From an uncultured Lentisphaeria bacterium (GTDB lineage: Bacteria; Verrucomicrobiota; Lentisphaeria; Victivallales; UBA1829), in NCBI GenBank assembly GCA_949282305.1, contig CASDPB010000006.1, positions 1-51,484 on the forward strand: a stretch of DNA of 51,484 nt, read 5' to 3'. Shown piece by piece: positions 1 to 8,558 of the stretch; positions within the stretch are counted from its first letter, which is position 1; the number at the start of each line of letters is the position of its first letter. A program made the translations under genes and the position numbers. The notes below the pieces were generated by a model that did not search any database, was not told the DNA's origin, and saw only the letters and a program-made list of their open reading frames with translations.

Positions 1-627
1 CGGGGAGAACCAGCTCTTTATGATGCCATCTATCCGCTGCTTTCCATTGCGCTGATTGAACGTCATAGAAAAGCTGTTGAACTCTTGAACGATAAAAGTG
101 AGTTGGCAAAGTATGATGTGGAACTGAAAAATCTGGCAACCAAAGAGGAGCAGCTTCATGAAATGTTTCTGGATGGTCTTGCCACGGAGGAGCAGTTGCG
201 CAATCTGCTGACGCGAAACAAAGCAAGGCGTTGCGAATTACTGAAAAAAGTGACTCTTTTGAAAAGCAGCAGTCTGAATGATGAGACTTTACAAAGTCTG
301 GAAAAGCATATTCTTTCAGACCAGTTCAATGATCTTGCGAACAAGAATCTCACACAAGGCATCTATGAAAGGTTATTGAATGATGCTCAAATTACTGCAA
401 CGAGTTATGCTGACCGGGTGGAGTTCAATACTCTCTACGGGAAAGTGACTTTGCCGCGTATCCGTTCCACAAACCGCCTCTGGATGCCAAAATGGGAAAT
501 ATCTTTGCTCAATAAAGGAACGAAGAAGTGTGTCATAGATAAAAATACGCAGATTACTGCGACCTATTTTACGGGAACAAAAGCGGAACTGGCGGATTTC
601 GGCAACTTGCGCATTGTCAGCCAATAG
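1..627 (+). CDS. Large serine recombinase, C-terminal part (cut by window start)
   Basis: The reading frame is open from base 1 and ends at TAG 625-627, giving the last 208 residues of a protein whose start lies outside the window. It aligns by eye over its whole length with the C-terminal third of the complete recombinase at 31648-33330: both begin this part with RGEPALYDAI, then carry the KEEQLHEMFLDGLAT coiled-coil stretch and end in ADFG-L-IV. In LSRs this region follows the zinc ribbon and forms the coiled coil that controls synapsis and directionality. The two proteins are clearly paralogous but diverged, so they come from two related elements rather than a recent duplication. A 12-bp-stem hairpin follows the stop. 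The catalytic domain cannot be seen, so activity cannot be judged. Confidence 0.88.
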   Translation, partial: RGEPALYDAIYPLLSIALIERHRKAVELLNDKSELAKYDVELKNLATKEEQLHEMFLDGLATEEQLRNLLTRNKARRCELLKKVTLLKSSSLNDETLQSLEKHILSDQFNDLANKNLTQGIYERLLNDAQITATSYADRVEFNTLYGKVTLPRIRSTNRLWMPKWEISLLNKGTKKCVIDKNTQITATYFTGTKAELADFGNLRIVSQ

Positions 628-636
628 AAGCCGGAA

Positions 637-669
637 AAACTTTCCCGGAACAACAGACCGGGAAAGTTT
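637..669. terminator. Hairpin after the recombinase gene
   Basis: Perfect 12-bp inverted repeat (AAACTTTCCCGG / CCGGGAAAGTTT) with a 9-nt loop, starting 9 bases after the recombinase stop. The T residues lie inside the stem and no T-run follows, so it is terminator-like rather than a textbook intrinsic terminator. It could also serve the opposite strand. Confidence 0.55.
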
Positions 670-734
670 CAGGCTAAGTGCAATACTGCTTACTTTAAGT
701 AATACAGCATTCATGCGGAACAGTATTGGATAAA

Positions 735-1110
735 AAATCCTGTTTGATGTTCCATCCTTCGATTTTGCGTTTTACTGCCCGTTCTTCTCGTGTAGTCCCG
801 CGAGAAGAACGGGCAGTTGCCGCCGCAATCTCCTGAATAATTGCTTCGCGGATATGCTCCATTTCCTGTGATTTGAGAAGGAAAATCGGAAAAGAACGGA
901 TAGCAATCAAAGCCGCGATCAGCAAGTTGCAGCATATCCTTTTGCAGAAGCGGCAAAAGTTGTTTACCTTGAGTATTCTCCTCCTTAGAGTAGCCCCATG
1001 GAGTGCACCAAGAATCGCACGCATACCGATTTCAACTAAAACTGTCATGCGGAAATGCGGTTTCCCTGCGGGAGCATGGAGGACGGTCCCAAAACAATCA
1101 TGATTCCTCT
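735..1110 (-). pseudogene. IS4-type transposase remnant
   Basis: Minus-strand pieces in two frames read like one IS4-family DDE transposase. They are GTVLHAPAGKPHFRMTVLVE and GMRAILGALHG (about 1102-976), then in another frame LLQKDMLQLADRGFDCYPFF (about 956-885), which resembles the family's second-Asp motif 'LLADRGF', then back in the first frame HIREAIIQEIAAA and AVKRKIEGWNIK (about 870-740), resembling the family's C-terminal 'VKRKMS' segment. At least two frameshifts and internal deletions are needed to join them, so it is dead. Family assignment is by motif memory only. It directly follows an unrelated transposase remnant at 1132-1390. Confidence 0.55.
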
Positions 1111-1131
1111 GCTCATCCGGTAGATCAAAGA

Positions 1132-1390
1132 CTTCCCAATATCCTTTTACTCTGACATGAGGTGTGGCATAATTGTTTTTCAAATCTGAGTTGACTCGCT
1201 CAACAGTTGATTGTTTCCACCAGTGAACTTTTTTAGCTGGAGAAAGTTCAACAGCTCTGCCTCGTCTAAGATTAGGATCAATGAACGGAACATGTCCCTG
1301 CCTTTCCGAAGCAGCCTTGATTTCCTCCGCATCATAGGCGTAATCTGCCAAATCATACAGAATTGTTATCCATTCCGAAGGTATTTTCAT
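1132..1390 (-). pseudogene. IS5/DDE_Tnp_1-type transposase remnant, C-terminal part
   Basis: The minus strand encodes LADYAYDAEEIKAASERQGH, then IDPNLRRGR, then QSTVERVNSDLKNNYATPHV and RVKG. This is the usual order at the C-terminal end of IS5-like or DDE_Tnp_1 transposases: 'D-AYD', then 'ID-N-RRG', then the catalytic Glu in 'STVERVN-LK'. The N-terminal half with the first catalytic Asp is absent, and the frame runs on into IS4-like residues, so the gene is a truncated remnant. It lies immediately upstream of the regulator promoter at 1413, so it may mark where foreign DNA joined the cassette. Confidence 0.6.
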
Positions 1391-1412
1391 TAAAAATTTT
1401 TGGTTTTACCTC

Positions 1413-1440
1413 TTGAATTTACGAGAAAGCAGAGTAGAAT
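1413..1440 (+). promoter_or_regulatory. Predicted sigma70-type promoter of the GntR-family gene
   Basis: TTGAAT (1413-1418), 16-bp spacer, TAGAAT (1435-1440). Transcription would start near 1447, inside the inverted repeat at 1441-1463, about 30 bases before the ATG. Inferred from consensus similarity only. Confidence 0.5.
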
Positions 1441-1463
1441 TTAGTTACCTAATAGATAACTAA
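1441..1463. promoter_or_regulatory. Candidate operator (inverted repeat) for autoregulation
   Basis: TTAGTTA (1441-1447) and its exact reverse complement TAACTAA (1457-1463), separated by 9 bases. CTAATAG also recurs directly at 1449-1455 and 1460-1466, 11 bases apart. The site starts immediately after the predicted -10 box, where a bound repressor would block transcription. The regulator encoded 13 bases downstream is the obvious candidate binder. Confidence 0.5.
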
Positions 1464-1475
1464 TAGAGAGCATTT

Positions 1476-2498
1476 ATGAATATGAAGAAATATAGCTTGC
1501 GCATGATTATCCGGCGGTATGTATTGGGATTACTGAACAGCCATCCGAATGAAGAAATTCGAATTCCGTCTTATAATGTACTGGCGAAACAATTCGGAAT
1601 GGCACGAGCAACGGCACAAGCGGAATTAAAAACATTAGTAGATGAGGGGTATCTAGTCACAAAACCTGGAATCGGGACATTCGCCAATGTAATGCGGGTC
1701 AAAGATTCACCTCCTACAGTCATCGTGACAATGCTTTACGGCAGTGGTGATTATGTATATGATAATTATTATGCATGGGCACACAAAAGTTTTCTGGGGA
1801 TTGAAATTGCGAAGTATCCTGCAAATTTACAGGCTCTAACGCTTTCGGTTCGGAATAACGATAATATGCTGAAGGAGTTAAGCAATCTTCAAACATCCGC
1901 TCTTATCTGGATTGATCCACCCGCTGACAAGTATGATATGATCCGCGAAATTGAAAAACGAATGCCTGTATTGACAGTCTTGAAACAAATTGATGAGATT
2001 CCCTCCGTCTGTTGGAACAATGAATCGCTTGGATATCAGATCGGTAAGGAGCTGGTAAATCAAAATCGCTTCCGTTTTATGTATTTGGAAAGTGCTGTCA
2101 CAGATTATCAATTCTGGAACGGTTTTGTTCAGGCATATGCAGAAGCCGGGCATAAATTGGAAAATCGTTTTCTGCTGTGTTATGAAGACAATCATGCAAA
2201 TGTGGAAGCTCTCTTGGACAGTGGATTCCGTCCTGATGCAGTTTTTTTTCGTGATGCGGATAGCCGCTATGCACTTGATGTAATGAACCGTTACCAGATT
2301 GATCTGAATGATGAATGCCGGCTGGTTTCCGTTAATTGTAAACCCTATATTCTGAAAGCCCCCATACTTTTAGCAGAACTCCCTTTTCAAAAATTTGCGG
2401 AATTGGCTGCATTTCAATTGTTCCAGATTCTGGACGGAAACCCGTTGTCGGAAAAACATGTTGTTTTTGCGCCTGAACTGAATTTAAAAACTATTTAA
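1476..2498 (+). CDS. GntR-type DNA-binding / LacI-type sensor transcriptional regulator
   Basis: A 340-residue repressor-like protein. Residues about 5-72 form a GntR winged helix: RIPSYNVLAKQFGMARATAQ, then the wing segment LVDEGYLVTKPGIGTFA. Residues about 78-335 look like the periplasmic-binding-protein fold used by LacI regulators to sense sugars (repeated beta/alpha pattern, late LLAELPFQKFAELAAFQLFQ helix). This GntR/LacI hybrid (AraR-like) layout usually controls carbohydrate genes. ATG 1476 follows GAGAG with 5 bases of spacing; ATG 1482 is possible but spaced less well. The gene leads a same-strand set with a pseudopilin (2660) and a giant GH2-like protein (3437), the likely targets. 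Effector unknown. Confidence 0.85.
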   Translation: MNMKKYSLRMIIRRYVLGLLNSHPNEEIRIPSYNVLAKQFGMARATAQAELKTLVDEGYLVTKPGIGTFANVMRVKDSPPTVIVTMLYGSGDYVYDNYYAWAHKSFLGIEIAKYPANLQALTLSVRNNDNMLKELSNLQTSALIWIDPPADKYDMIREIEKRMPVLTVLKQIDEIPSVCWNNESLGYQIGKELVNQNRFRFMYLESAVTDYQFWNGFVQAYAEAGHKLENRFLLCYEDNHANVEALLDSGFRPDAVFFRDADSRYALDVMNRYQIDLNDECRLVSVNCKPYILKAPILLAELPFQKFAELAAFQLFQILDGNPLSEKHVVFAPELNLKTI

Positions 2499-2514
2499 GG
2501 AGAAAGGAGATGAT

Positions 2515-2619
2515 ATGATAAATAACGGACGTTCGCGGTTTCTGCTTGCTGCATGTAATTTACGGCAATTGACTGACACGTTGGAAGCGGACACGACCAG
2601 ACTGAATATTATAAAATGA
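2515..2619 (+). CDS. Possible 34-residue peptide between regulator and pseudopilin
   Basis: A short frame, starting MINNGRSRFLLAACNLRQL, opens at ATG 2515, five bases after a good Shine-Dalgarno sequence (AAGGAG 2504-2509), and ends at TGA 2617-2619. It sits between the regulator stop (2498) and the next gene's own ribosome site. No family is recognised. It may be a genuine small protein, a leader peptide, or the surviving start of a longer deleted gene. The good ribosome site is the only support. Confidence 0.35.
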   Translation: MINNGRSRFLLAACNLRQLTDTLEADTTRLNIIK

Positions 2620-2659
2620 GGTGCCTCAGCGATGATGGCAACCGTGGAAAGGAGAACAT

Positions 2660-3424
2660 ATGAAACTAGCTAAAGACAGAGAAACAGGTAAAATATTTTT
2701 CACTATTATAGAGCTTCTTGTAGTTATATCAGTTTTGGCTATCCTTATTGCGCTGTTGTTGCCGGCGTTGAAAAAGGCTCGTGACAAAGGGCAGGCAATT
2801 CATTGTCTCTCCAACCTTCGACAATGTGCTATGGGGCTTAACAACTATGCAAATGATTATGACAGCACAGTCATGTTTGTCTGCCAGAACAATACGGAAG
2901 CCCCGGTATGGAGTACACTGTGGGTAAAGTTAAACTATATTCCACAGAATGTGATTTCCTGCCCGATGGCGAATAAGGATCCCAGAAATTCCCAGTCCTG
3001 CTACAGCAGTTATCTAAGAACAAACGACGGTACTCTGCAATGGTACTGGACCTCAAGACCACAATCATCACTTCAAGGTTCCGAACAAAGCGGTGGTTGG
3101 GAATTTTATCTCTCACTGAAAAAGCCCAAACAACCAAGTAAAGGAATGTTTGCTTTTGACGGAATCTACTATAATGCAGCAAAAGGCGGCTGGTGGCAGG
3201 ATTTGCAGGCATCCCTTGGCAATACCGGCCTGGAAGTTACAAAAGCGCACTTTCGCCACACAGGTATGGTTCAATCCTCTTTCTGGGATGGGCATGCGGC
3301 TTCCGTAAATCCACAAGACTGGAAAGACAATATCTTTCAAGGCTTTTTGGAAACAAACAATACAGAAACCGTTATCGGATTCGATATAAACTACCGTGAA
3401 ATTTTAATTTTCTTAAAAAAATAA
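2660..3424 (+). CDS. Pseudopilin-like protein (prepilin N-terminal motif, H-x9-DG end)
   Basis: 254 residues. A short positive leader is followed by FTIIELLVVISVLAILIALL at about 14-33: the class III prepilin signal with Glu at +5 and a hydrophobic helix, processed by a PilD-type peptidase. The body carries SNLRQCAMGLNNYANDYD and a late H-TGMVQSSFW-DG motif (H, nine residues, DG), the hallmark of the type II secretion G-like family expanded in PVC bacteria. Such proteins should sit in the inner membrane or assemble into a periplasmic pseudopilus; their exact role here is unknown. ATG 2660 has AAAGGAG six bases upstream. The gene is 12 bases from the GH2-like gene and probably co-transcribed. 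One of four such genes in the window. Confidence 0.88.
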   Translation: MKLAKDRETGKIFFTIIELLVVISVLAILIALLLPALKKARDKGQAIHCLSNLRQCAMGLNNYANDYDSTVMFVCQNNTEAPVWSTLWVKLNYIPQNVISCPMANKDPRNSQSCYSSYLRTNDGTLQWYWTSRPQSSLQGSEQSGGWEFYLSLKKPKQPSKGMFAFDGIYYNAAKGGWWQDLQASLGNTGLEVTKAHFRHTGMVQSSFWDGHAASVNPQDWKDNIFQGFLETNNTETVIGFDINYREILIFLKK

Positions 3425-3436
3425 GCAGGTTTTTTT

Positions 3437-6400
3437 ATGAACTATCTACTTCTTATCCTTTTTCTGTATTTAAGCAACTCACTCTCTGCGGACATAATAC
3501 GCAACGGAGACAATATTTACCAGAAACACAGCGAGAATTTGCTCAACGCATCGACATTGTATAAAGGAAAAATCAAAGGAATTTCAGTGGGACTGAAAGA
3601 TGGTAAAGCCTTTTTTGCCGTAGAAGGTAACTGGGTATCCTGCTGTAATCGGATTCCGCTTCCGAAAAGCAGTACCGGTAAAAACCGAATGCTGCTAGTT
3701 CGCTTCCAAATGCGGTCCATGGATTGCGTTCGGGGGCGTGATGATTGGCAAAATGCACGACTTGATCTGTTTTTTCTGGACGCTAACGGCAAAAGAATCG
3801 GTCCTTACCTGAAAACCAATCAACTGACCGGAACAAATCCATGGAAAAGCTATGCCGATGTCTATCCAATCCCGAAAAATGCAGCCTTTTTTGATGTTGT
3901 ACCAGCAAATTATGGCAAATCCGGAAAAGTTGAAATGCGAAATATAGAAATTTTCCTGATTTCGGAGCCCATGGATTTGCCGCCTCCGAATGGCAGGAGC
4001 ATTCAGGAGACTTTTTCTCTTGATGATGCATGGCGTCTTTCTACTCCGACAAGAGAAAAAATATCTCTGAACGGACTATGGCAGTTTTATCCCTGCATGA
4101 ATGATGAGAGCCAGAATGCACCTCCGCCTCCTGACTCTGGGTGGGGATGGTTCAAAGTTCCCGGTCATTGGCAGGGAAAACTTCACAACAATGATTGGAG
4201 AGGTAGTGCCACTCCATTTTATTTAAGTTCACACATCCGTCGGAAAATGCCGTCAGTTCTTCATAAGGCATGGTATCGCCGTTATATCACAATTCCACGC
4301 TCTTGGCAGGGAAAACGGCTTCTCCTGAAGCTGGATCTTGTTCAATCGAAAGCAAATATCCACATTGACGGAACGGTTGTCGGCACCATCTATTTCCCCG
4401 GCGGGGAAGTGGATTTAACCCGATACGCAAAACCTGGACAAAGGCAGGAGCTTACTATTCTTCTGGAGGCCAATCCCCGCATTCTGACGATTAACATGGG
4501 AGCAGACCGAGCCTACACAGAAGTTCAGGAAATGGATAATCGGGGACTCTGCGGCGATGCCGAACTAGAAGCGGTTCCCCAAAATTACGACATTTCAGAT
4601 GTTGCAATTCGTACATCCGTAAAAAAGAAAGAAATTGTCTTCGATATCGGGTTCAACAAACTGGAGGCTGGAAATTACCTCGTGGAAGCAGTTGTAACCG
4701 GACCAAATCATTTTCAGAAAAACTTTCCCCCAGCAGAAATAGTGTCCAACGGAAAAGACAAGAGCCGTTTTTTACTTTCTGCCAATTGGCTTGCACCGAA
4801 ACTCTGGGACATCGATACTCCCCAGAATCTATACAAGGCTGAAATCACTCTGAAAAAAACGAATGGTCATATTCTAGACTGCTTTTATCCGGAAGAATTC
4901 GGATTCAGGGAATTTGAAATCAAAGGACAAAATTTTCTTTTAAATGGAAAAATCATTCATCTACGGGCGCTTCCAATTACCAACAGTGCGGCCTCATCTG
5001 TTGCAGATGAAGCCAGTGTAGGCGATCTCATCCGCAAGATGAAAGAATTTCACGTCAACTTTCTGATCGACAGTGTCTATTCTTTTAATCCTGGAACATT
5101 CTGCTACCAAGATACTTATCGAAAAATGACTTCTCAACGGGGAATGCTGACCTCAATCACAATGCCGCGTTCTCTTGATTTTCCCGGTCTGAGTACAGAT
5201 GCGAAAAAGCAGGAGCAATTTATGAAAGTTGCCAGATATCGTCTGCGGCGCTATCAGAATCTTCCCGGACTTGTCATGATGGCCACATCCCATAATTACG
5301 CCGGTTATGCCGATCACCAGAATCCGGTAAAAATCGGCAATGGATTCTCTCCGGAAAAATTTGGCTTTCATACAGCAAAAAGAACAGACGCACTTTATGC
5401 GGAACAGCTTCTGAACAAACTGGATCCTACCCGTCCAGTTTATCATCACGACGGAGGAATGCTCGGATCGGTCCATGCAGTGAATCTTTATCAAAACTGG
5501 GCACCACCTCAGGAACGGAGTGACTGGCTGGAAAACTGGGAGCAAAAAGGAATCGCACCTGTTTTCTTCGTTGAATACGGAATGCCCCATACTGCCAGTT
5601 GGAGCAGTGCGCGAGGTCCAGGATTCATCTGGCGGGAACGCCTCCTTCAATGCTTATGGCTGGATGAATTCAATGCGGAAACGCTTGGAGAACAAGCATA
5701 TTGCATGGATCCCCAAAAACGGACTTTTTTCTCCCGCAAGGATGTTATTATTGAACAGTACAACAATACTCCCCGGTGGTTCGGAAGGCGGGAACTTCCA
5801 CAATTGGACCAAGTCCGTTCTATTTATGTCCGAAAAAATATTGCGGATTTGCGACTGCGGGGTATTTCTGCCATTCTTCCATGGGACAATCATGCGTTTC
5901 ATTCTCCATTGACATTCAAAACTGGACAAATCCTGAATCCGGAACGTTTTCAAAATTTGAAACGTCCCGGTCTTATCCCCGACTACAAAGTTCCTTTTGA
6001 CAATTGCTGTTTCACAGACTCTGTCAATCGTTTCCGTAAAACATTGACAGGAGAAGCGCTTGAGCAATCCTTCCGGGAGATACTTGTAAAAATTGGAGGT
6101 ACCCCCGATTCCTTTACGGAATGTTCAGTAAATTTTGTTCCTGGCGAAATGATCAGTAAATCAATTCAGATTCTGAACGATACCCGCAAGGAACAGGACT
6201 TCCGATGGTCCTGGAGCAAAAATGGCAGAACAGAACAATATGGAACCGTTTCAGTTGCTCCTGGAACAAAAGCTGTAATACCGATCCAGTTTAAATTGCC
6301 AACATCCTCCTCCGGAAAAGATTGCAAAATCGCAGTCATGGTAACTGACAAAAACGGACAGATTTGGGAAGATTCCATAACATTGAACCTAGTTCCATCG

Positions 6401-8152
6401 CAAACAGTCCGCTTGCAAAGTCGTGTCGGACTTTACGATCCGGAAGGAACTGCCGCTCCATTATTGAACCGCTTGGGAGTTTCATATAAAAAGGTAACCG
6501 AAGACAGTGATTTGAAAGACATCCAACTGCTAATTCTCGGTCGTTTTTCTCTTGACAACTTTCCGCTTCATCTTGAAAATGCTTTGAAATGCGGTCTCAA
6601 ACTTTTTCTTATGGAGCAGCGAACGGAAACATTATTCCGGTTGGGTATTCGCAGCAATACACAAGGGCTTCGTACCGTGTTTTCTAATCATCCTTTTTTT
6701 CCGGGACCACTGAAAGACTGGCGCGGAAATTCAACATCACTTCCCCCTTTTTTGGAACAGCCGGAAGGAATATTGCCGTATCCTTCCTATCGCTGGAACG
6801 GTTTCAACAATCTGCATGTATGGAGGGCCGGCAACCGTGGCAATGTGGCAGCCATTCTGCCGGAAAAGCCAAGTGTTGGAAATTGGCTGCCTCTTTATCA
6901 TGGTGGATTCGATCTCCAATTTGCTCCGCTTCTGATGTTTTCGGAAGGTAAAGCCGTTATCCTCTTCTGCCAACTTGAGTTATCAGGCAGGACAATTCCA
7001 GATCCTCAAGCAGAAGCAGTTTTTGCCAAGGCTCTTCATTATCTCGATAAAGTGAATCCTGTTCCGGTCCGAAAAGTCTGGTTTACTGGAAATGAAAAAT
7101 TGCAGAAACAACTGAAAAAGGCAGGAGTAGTCTGCGAAAAACTTATTCCATCCAGATTGTCATCCGATGATTTGCTTGTTGTGGCATCCGGAAACAATCT
7201 ACCGGACAATTTGCAAACTTTAATAAAAAATGGCCTTAATGTTTTAGCATGCGGTCTTTCCGGAAATGAGTTGTCCCGTTTGCTTCCCGATATTAACGCA
7301 GTACCGGGCGAATGGATGAGCGATTATGTGACCGGACTCCAAACTCATCCTGAATATACAGGAATCAGCAATGCCGAACTTCATTTCCGTTATCCTGTCC
7401 GATTTGATGGATTTCCGGAAAATTCTACCGGTGGTATTGCTCTGAACAGTCGTCGAATCGGGAAAGGCACCATGATTATGATGCAACTACCGCCTTGGAA
7501 GTTCGAACGTTCCATTCATGCGTTACGAACAACAGGACGACGAACCGATTTTCTGATGATGCGCCTGTTGGCAAATCTTGGAGCCGACTTTCAAACTGGG
7601 TTCTATCACCTGTTCGATGCGGTAGATAACGGTAACCTGACATTGCCTCTTCCCACTGGATGGAAAGGAACCTTTGATCCACATGGAATCGGTAAAAAAA
7701 GCGGCTGGTATAAAACGGAATATGTTGCCAAAGACTGGCATAAGGTCCATCCAGGCCTCTCTTTCGAGTCCCAGTTTCCTAATTATTCCAATTATAATGG
7801 ATTGTTCTGGTACCGGGTGGAATTTGATCTTCCGGAAATTTTCCGAAACGGAAAATATGAATTGCAAATCGGAGCGGTTGATGATGAATCATGGATTTGG
7901 CTGAATGGACGTTTCATGGGAGAGATCACCGCAAAGACACATCCGAACGATTATTGGAGTCATAACAGGAGAATCCCTCTGAATAAATCGGATCTACTTC
8001 CCGGAAAGCAGGTTTTGACCATTCTCTGTAATGATTTGAGAAATTCCGGAGGACTTCAATCCATTCCCGAAATAGTGCCGAAACGACTTTATTTTTTTCA
8101 TGCAGATCAGCCGGAAGCAGCGGATGATCCATACCGCTACTATCACTGGTAA
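3437..8152 (+). CDS. Giant secreted GH2-like glycoside hydrolase
   Basis: 1571 residues with a signal peptide at about 1-18. Residues about 208-345 match the GH2 sugar-binding jelly roll (ISLNGLWQFY, VPGHWQG, KAWYRRYITIPRSWQGKRL). About 380-490 is Ig-like. About 498-850 resembles a TIM barrel with a likely nucleophile Glu at 713 (PVFFVEYG). The segment where GH2 enzymes carry the 'NE' acid/base reads ATSHNYAGYADHQNP (616-630), so the acid/base is not obvious. About 1000-1090 looks GATase-like, and about 1420-1560 is a second galactose-binding-like module (GLFWYRVEFDLP, DDESWIWLNG). It probably acts on a complex extracellular glycan; substrate unknown. ATG 3437 has GCAGGT seven bases upstream. 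It is the last gene of the cassette led by the regulator at 1476. Confidence 0.82.
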   Translation: MNYLLLILFLYLSNSLSADIIRNGDNIYQKHSENLLNASTLYKGKIKGISVGLKDGKAFFAVEGNWVSCCNRIPLPKSSTGKNRMLLVRFQMRSMDCVRGRDDWQNARLDLFFLDANGKRIGPYLKTNQLTGTNPWKSYADVYPIPKNAAFFDVVPANYGKSGKVEMRNIEIFLISEPMDLPPPNGRSIQETFSLDDAWRLSTPTREKISLNGLWQFYPCMNDESQNAPPPPDSGWGWFKVPGHWQGKLHNNDWRGSATPFYLSSHIRRKMPSVLHKAWYRRYITIPRSWQGKRLLLKLDLVQSKANIHIDGTVVGTIYFPGGEVDLTRYAKPGQRQELTILLEANPRILTINMGADRAYTEVQEMDNRGLCGDAELEAVPQNYDISDVAIRTSVKKKEIVFDIGFNKLEAGNYLVEAVVTGPNHFQKNFPPAEIVSNGKDKSRFLLSANWLAPKLWDIDTPQNLYKAEITLKKTNGHILDCFYPEEFGFREFEIKGQNFLLNGKIIHLRALPITNSAASSVADEASVGDLIRKMKEFHVNFLIDSVYSFNPGTFCYQDTYRKMTSQRGMLTSITMPRSLDFPGLSTDAKKQEQFMKVARYRLRRYQNLPGLVMMATSHNYAGYADHQNPVKIGNGFSPEKFGFHTAKRTDALYAEQLLNKLDPTRPVYHHDGGMLGSVHAVNLYQNWAPPQERSDWLENWEQKGIAPVFFVEYGMPHTASWSSARGPGFIWRERLLQCLWLDEFNAETLGEQAYCMDPQKRTFFSRKDVIIEQYNNTPRWFGRRELPQLDQVRSIYVRKNIADLRLRGISAILPWDNHAFHSPLTFKTGQILNPERFQNLKRPGLIPDYKVPFDNCCFTDSVNRFRKTLTGEALEQSFREILVKIGGTPDSFTECSVNFVPGEMISKSIQILNDTRKEQDFRWSWSKNGRTEQYGTVSVAPGTKAVIPIQFKLPTSSSGKDCKIAVMVTDKNGQIWEDSITLNLVPSQTVRLQSRVGLYDPEGTAAPLLNRLGVSYKKVTEDSDLKDIQLLILGRFSLDNFPLHLENALKCGLKLFLMEQRTETLFRLGIRSNTQGLRTVFSNHPFFPGPLKDWRGNSTSLPPFLEQPEGILPYPSYRWNGFNNLHVWRAGNRGNVAAILPEKPSVGNWLPLYHGGFDLQFAPLLMFSEGKAVILFCQLELSGRTIPDPQAEAVFAKALHYLDKVNPVPVRKVWFTGNEKLQKQLKKAGVVCEKLIPSRLSSDDLLVVASGNNLPDNLQTLIKNGLNVLACGLSGNELSRLLPDINAVPGEWMSDYVTGLQTHPEYTGISNAELHFRYPVRFDGFPENSTGGIALNSRRIGKGTMIMMQLPPWKFERSIHALRTTGRRTDFLMMRLLANLGADFQTGFYHLFDAVDNGNLTLPLPTGWKGTFDPHGIGKKSGWYKTEYVAKDWHKVHPGLSFESQFPNYSNYNGLFWYRVEFDLPEIFRNGKYELQIGAVDDESWIWLNGRFMGEITAKTHPNDYWSHNRRIPLNKSDLLPGKQVLTILCNDLRNSGGLQSIPEIVPKRLYFFHADQPEAADDPYRYYHW

Positions 8153-8558
8153 ATCTCTTCCATTGGTGTATACTCAGTGAGCCCATAGTAAAGGGGATAA
8201 CGGTGATGGAGCTTTGAGAAAATAGAGCAAAGAGAATCAAAATCATCAGCTGAGCCGGTGGCTTGTTCCAGCCCTATAAGGGCATGATACCGGCTTGCCC
8301 CTCAAGGGGCTTTGGATTTGGTCTTCCAGTCGCACCCCCTTTCCCGGACAACTGTTCAAGCAGTGTAAGCGCCCAACCAGCCCCATGGCGCGGGGGAACA
8401 AGGGGAGATTTTTTTGAAGGGGAAATAGTCACAAAATGAATGTCGTCAGACGATGATGACCGCCCGACGGCATTTCCTATTCATAATAATGCGCCTCTCC
8501 CCTAAGCTGGACAACTTTTATTCAAAGATTGATGTAAATGCGCTTGGCTTACTATATC
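8153..8558. other. Gene-free stretch after the GH2-like gene
   Basis: No convincing coding frame. It contains the structured palindromic block at 8253-8310 and a further G/C-rich patch near 8375-8410 with short CCCC/GGGG complementarity. I see nothing else interpretable. Confidence 0.5.
8253..8310. repeat. Nested palindromic element (three stems)
   Basis: An outer 7-bp stem, AGCCGGT (8253-8259) with ACCGGCT (8289-8295), encloses a hairpin GCCC-TATAA-GGGC (8271-8283). A second hairpin, GCCCC-TCAA-GGGGC (8297-8310), follows at once and is trailed by TTT. The shape suggests an extragenic palindromic repeat or RNA 3'-end structure and may act as terminator for the cassette at 1476-8152. Confidence 0.5.
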
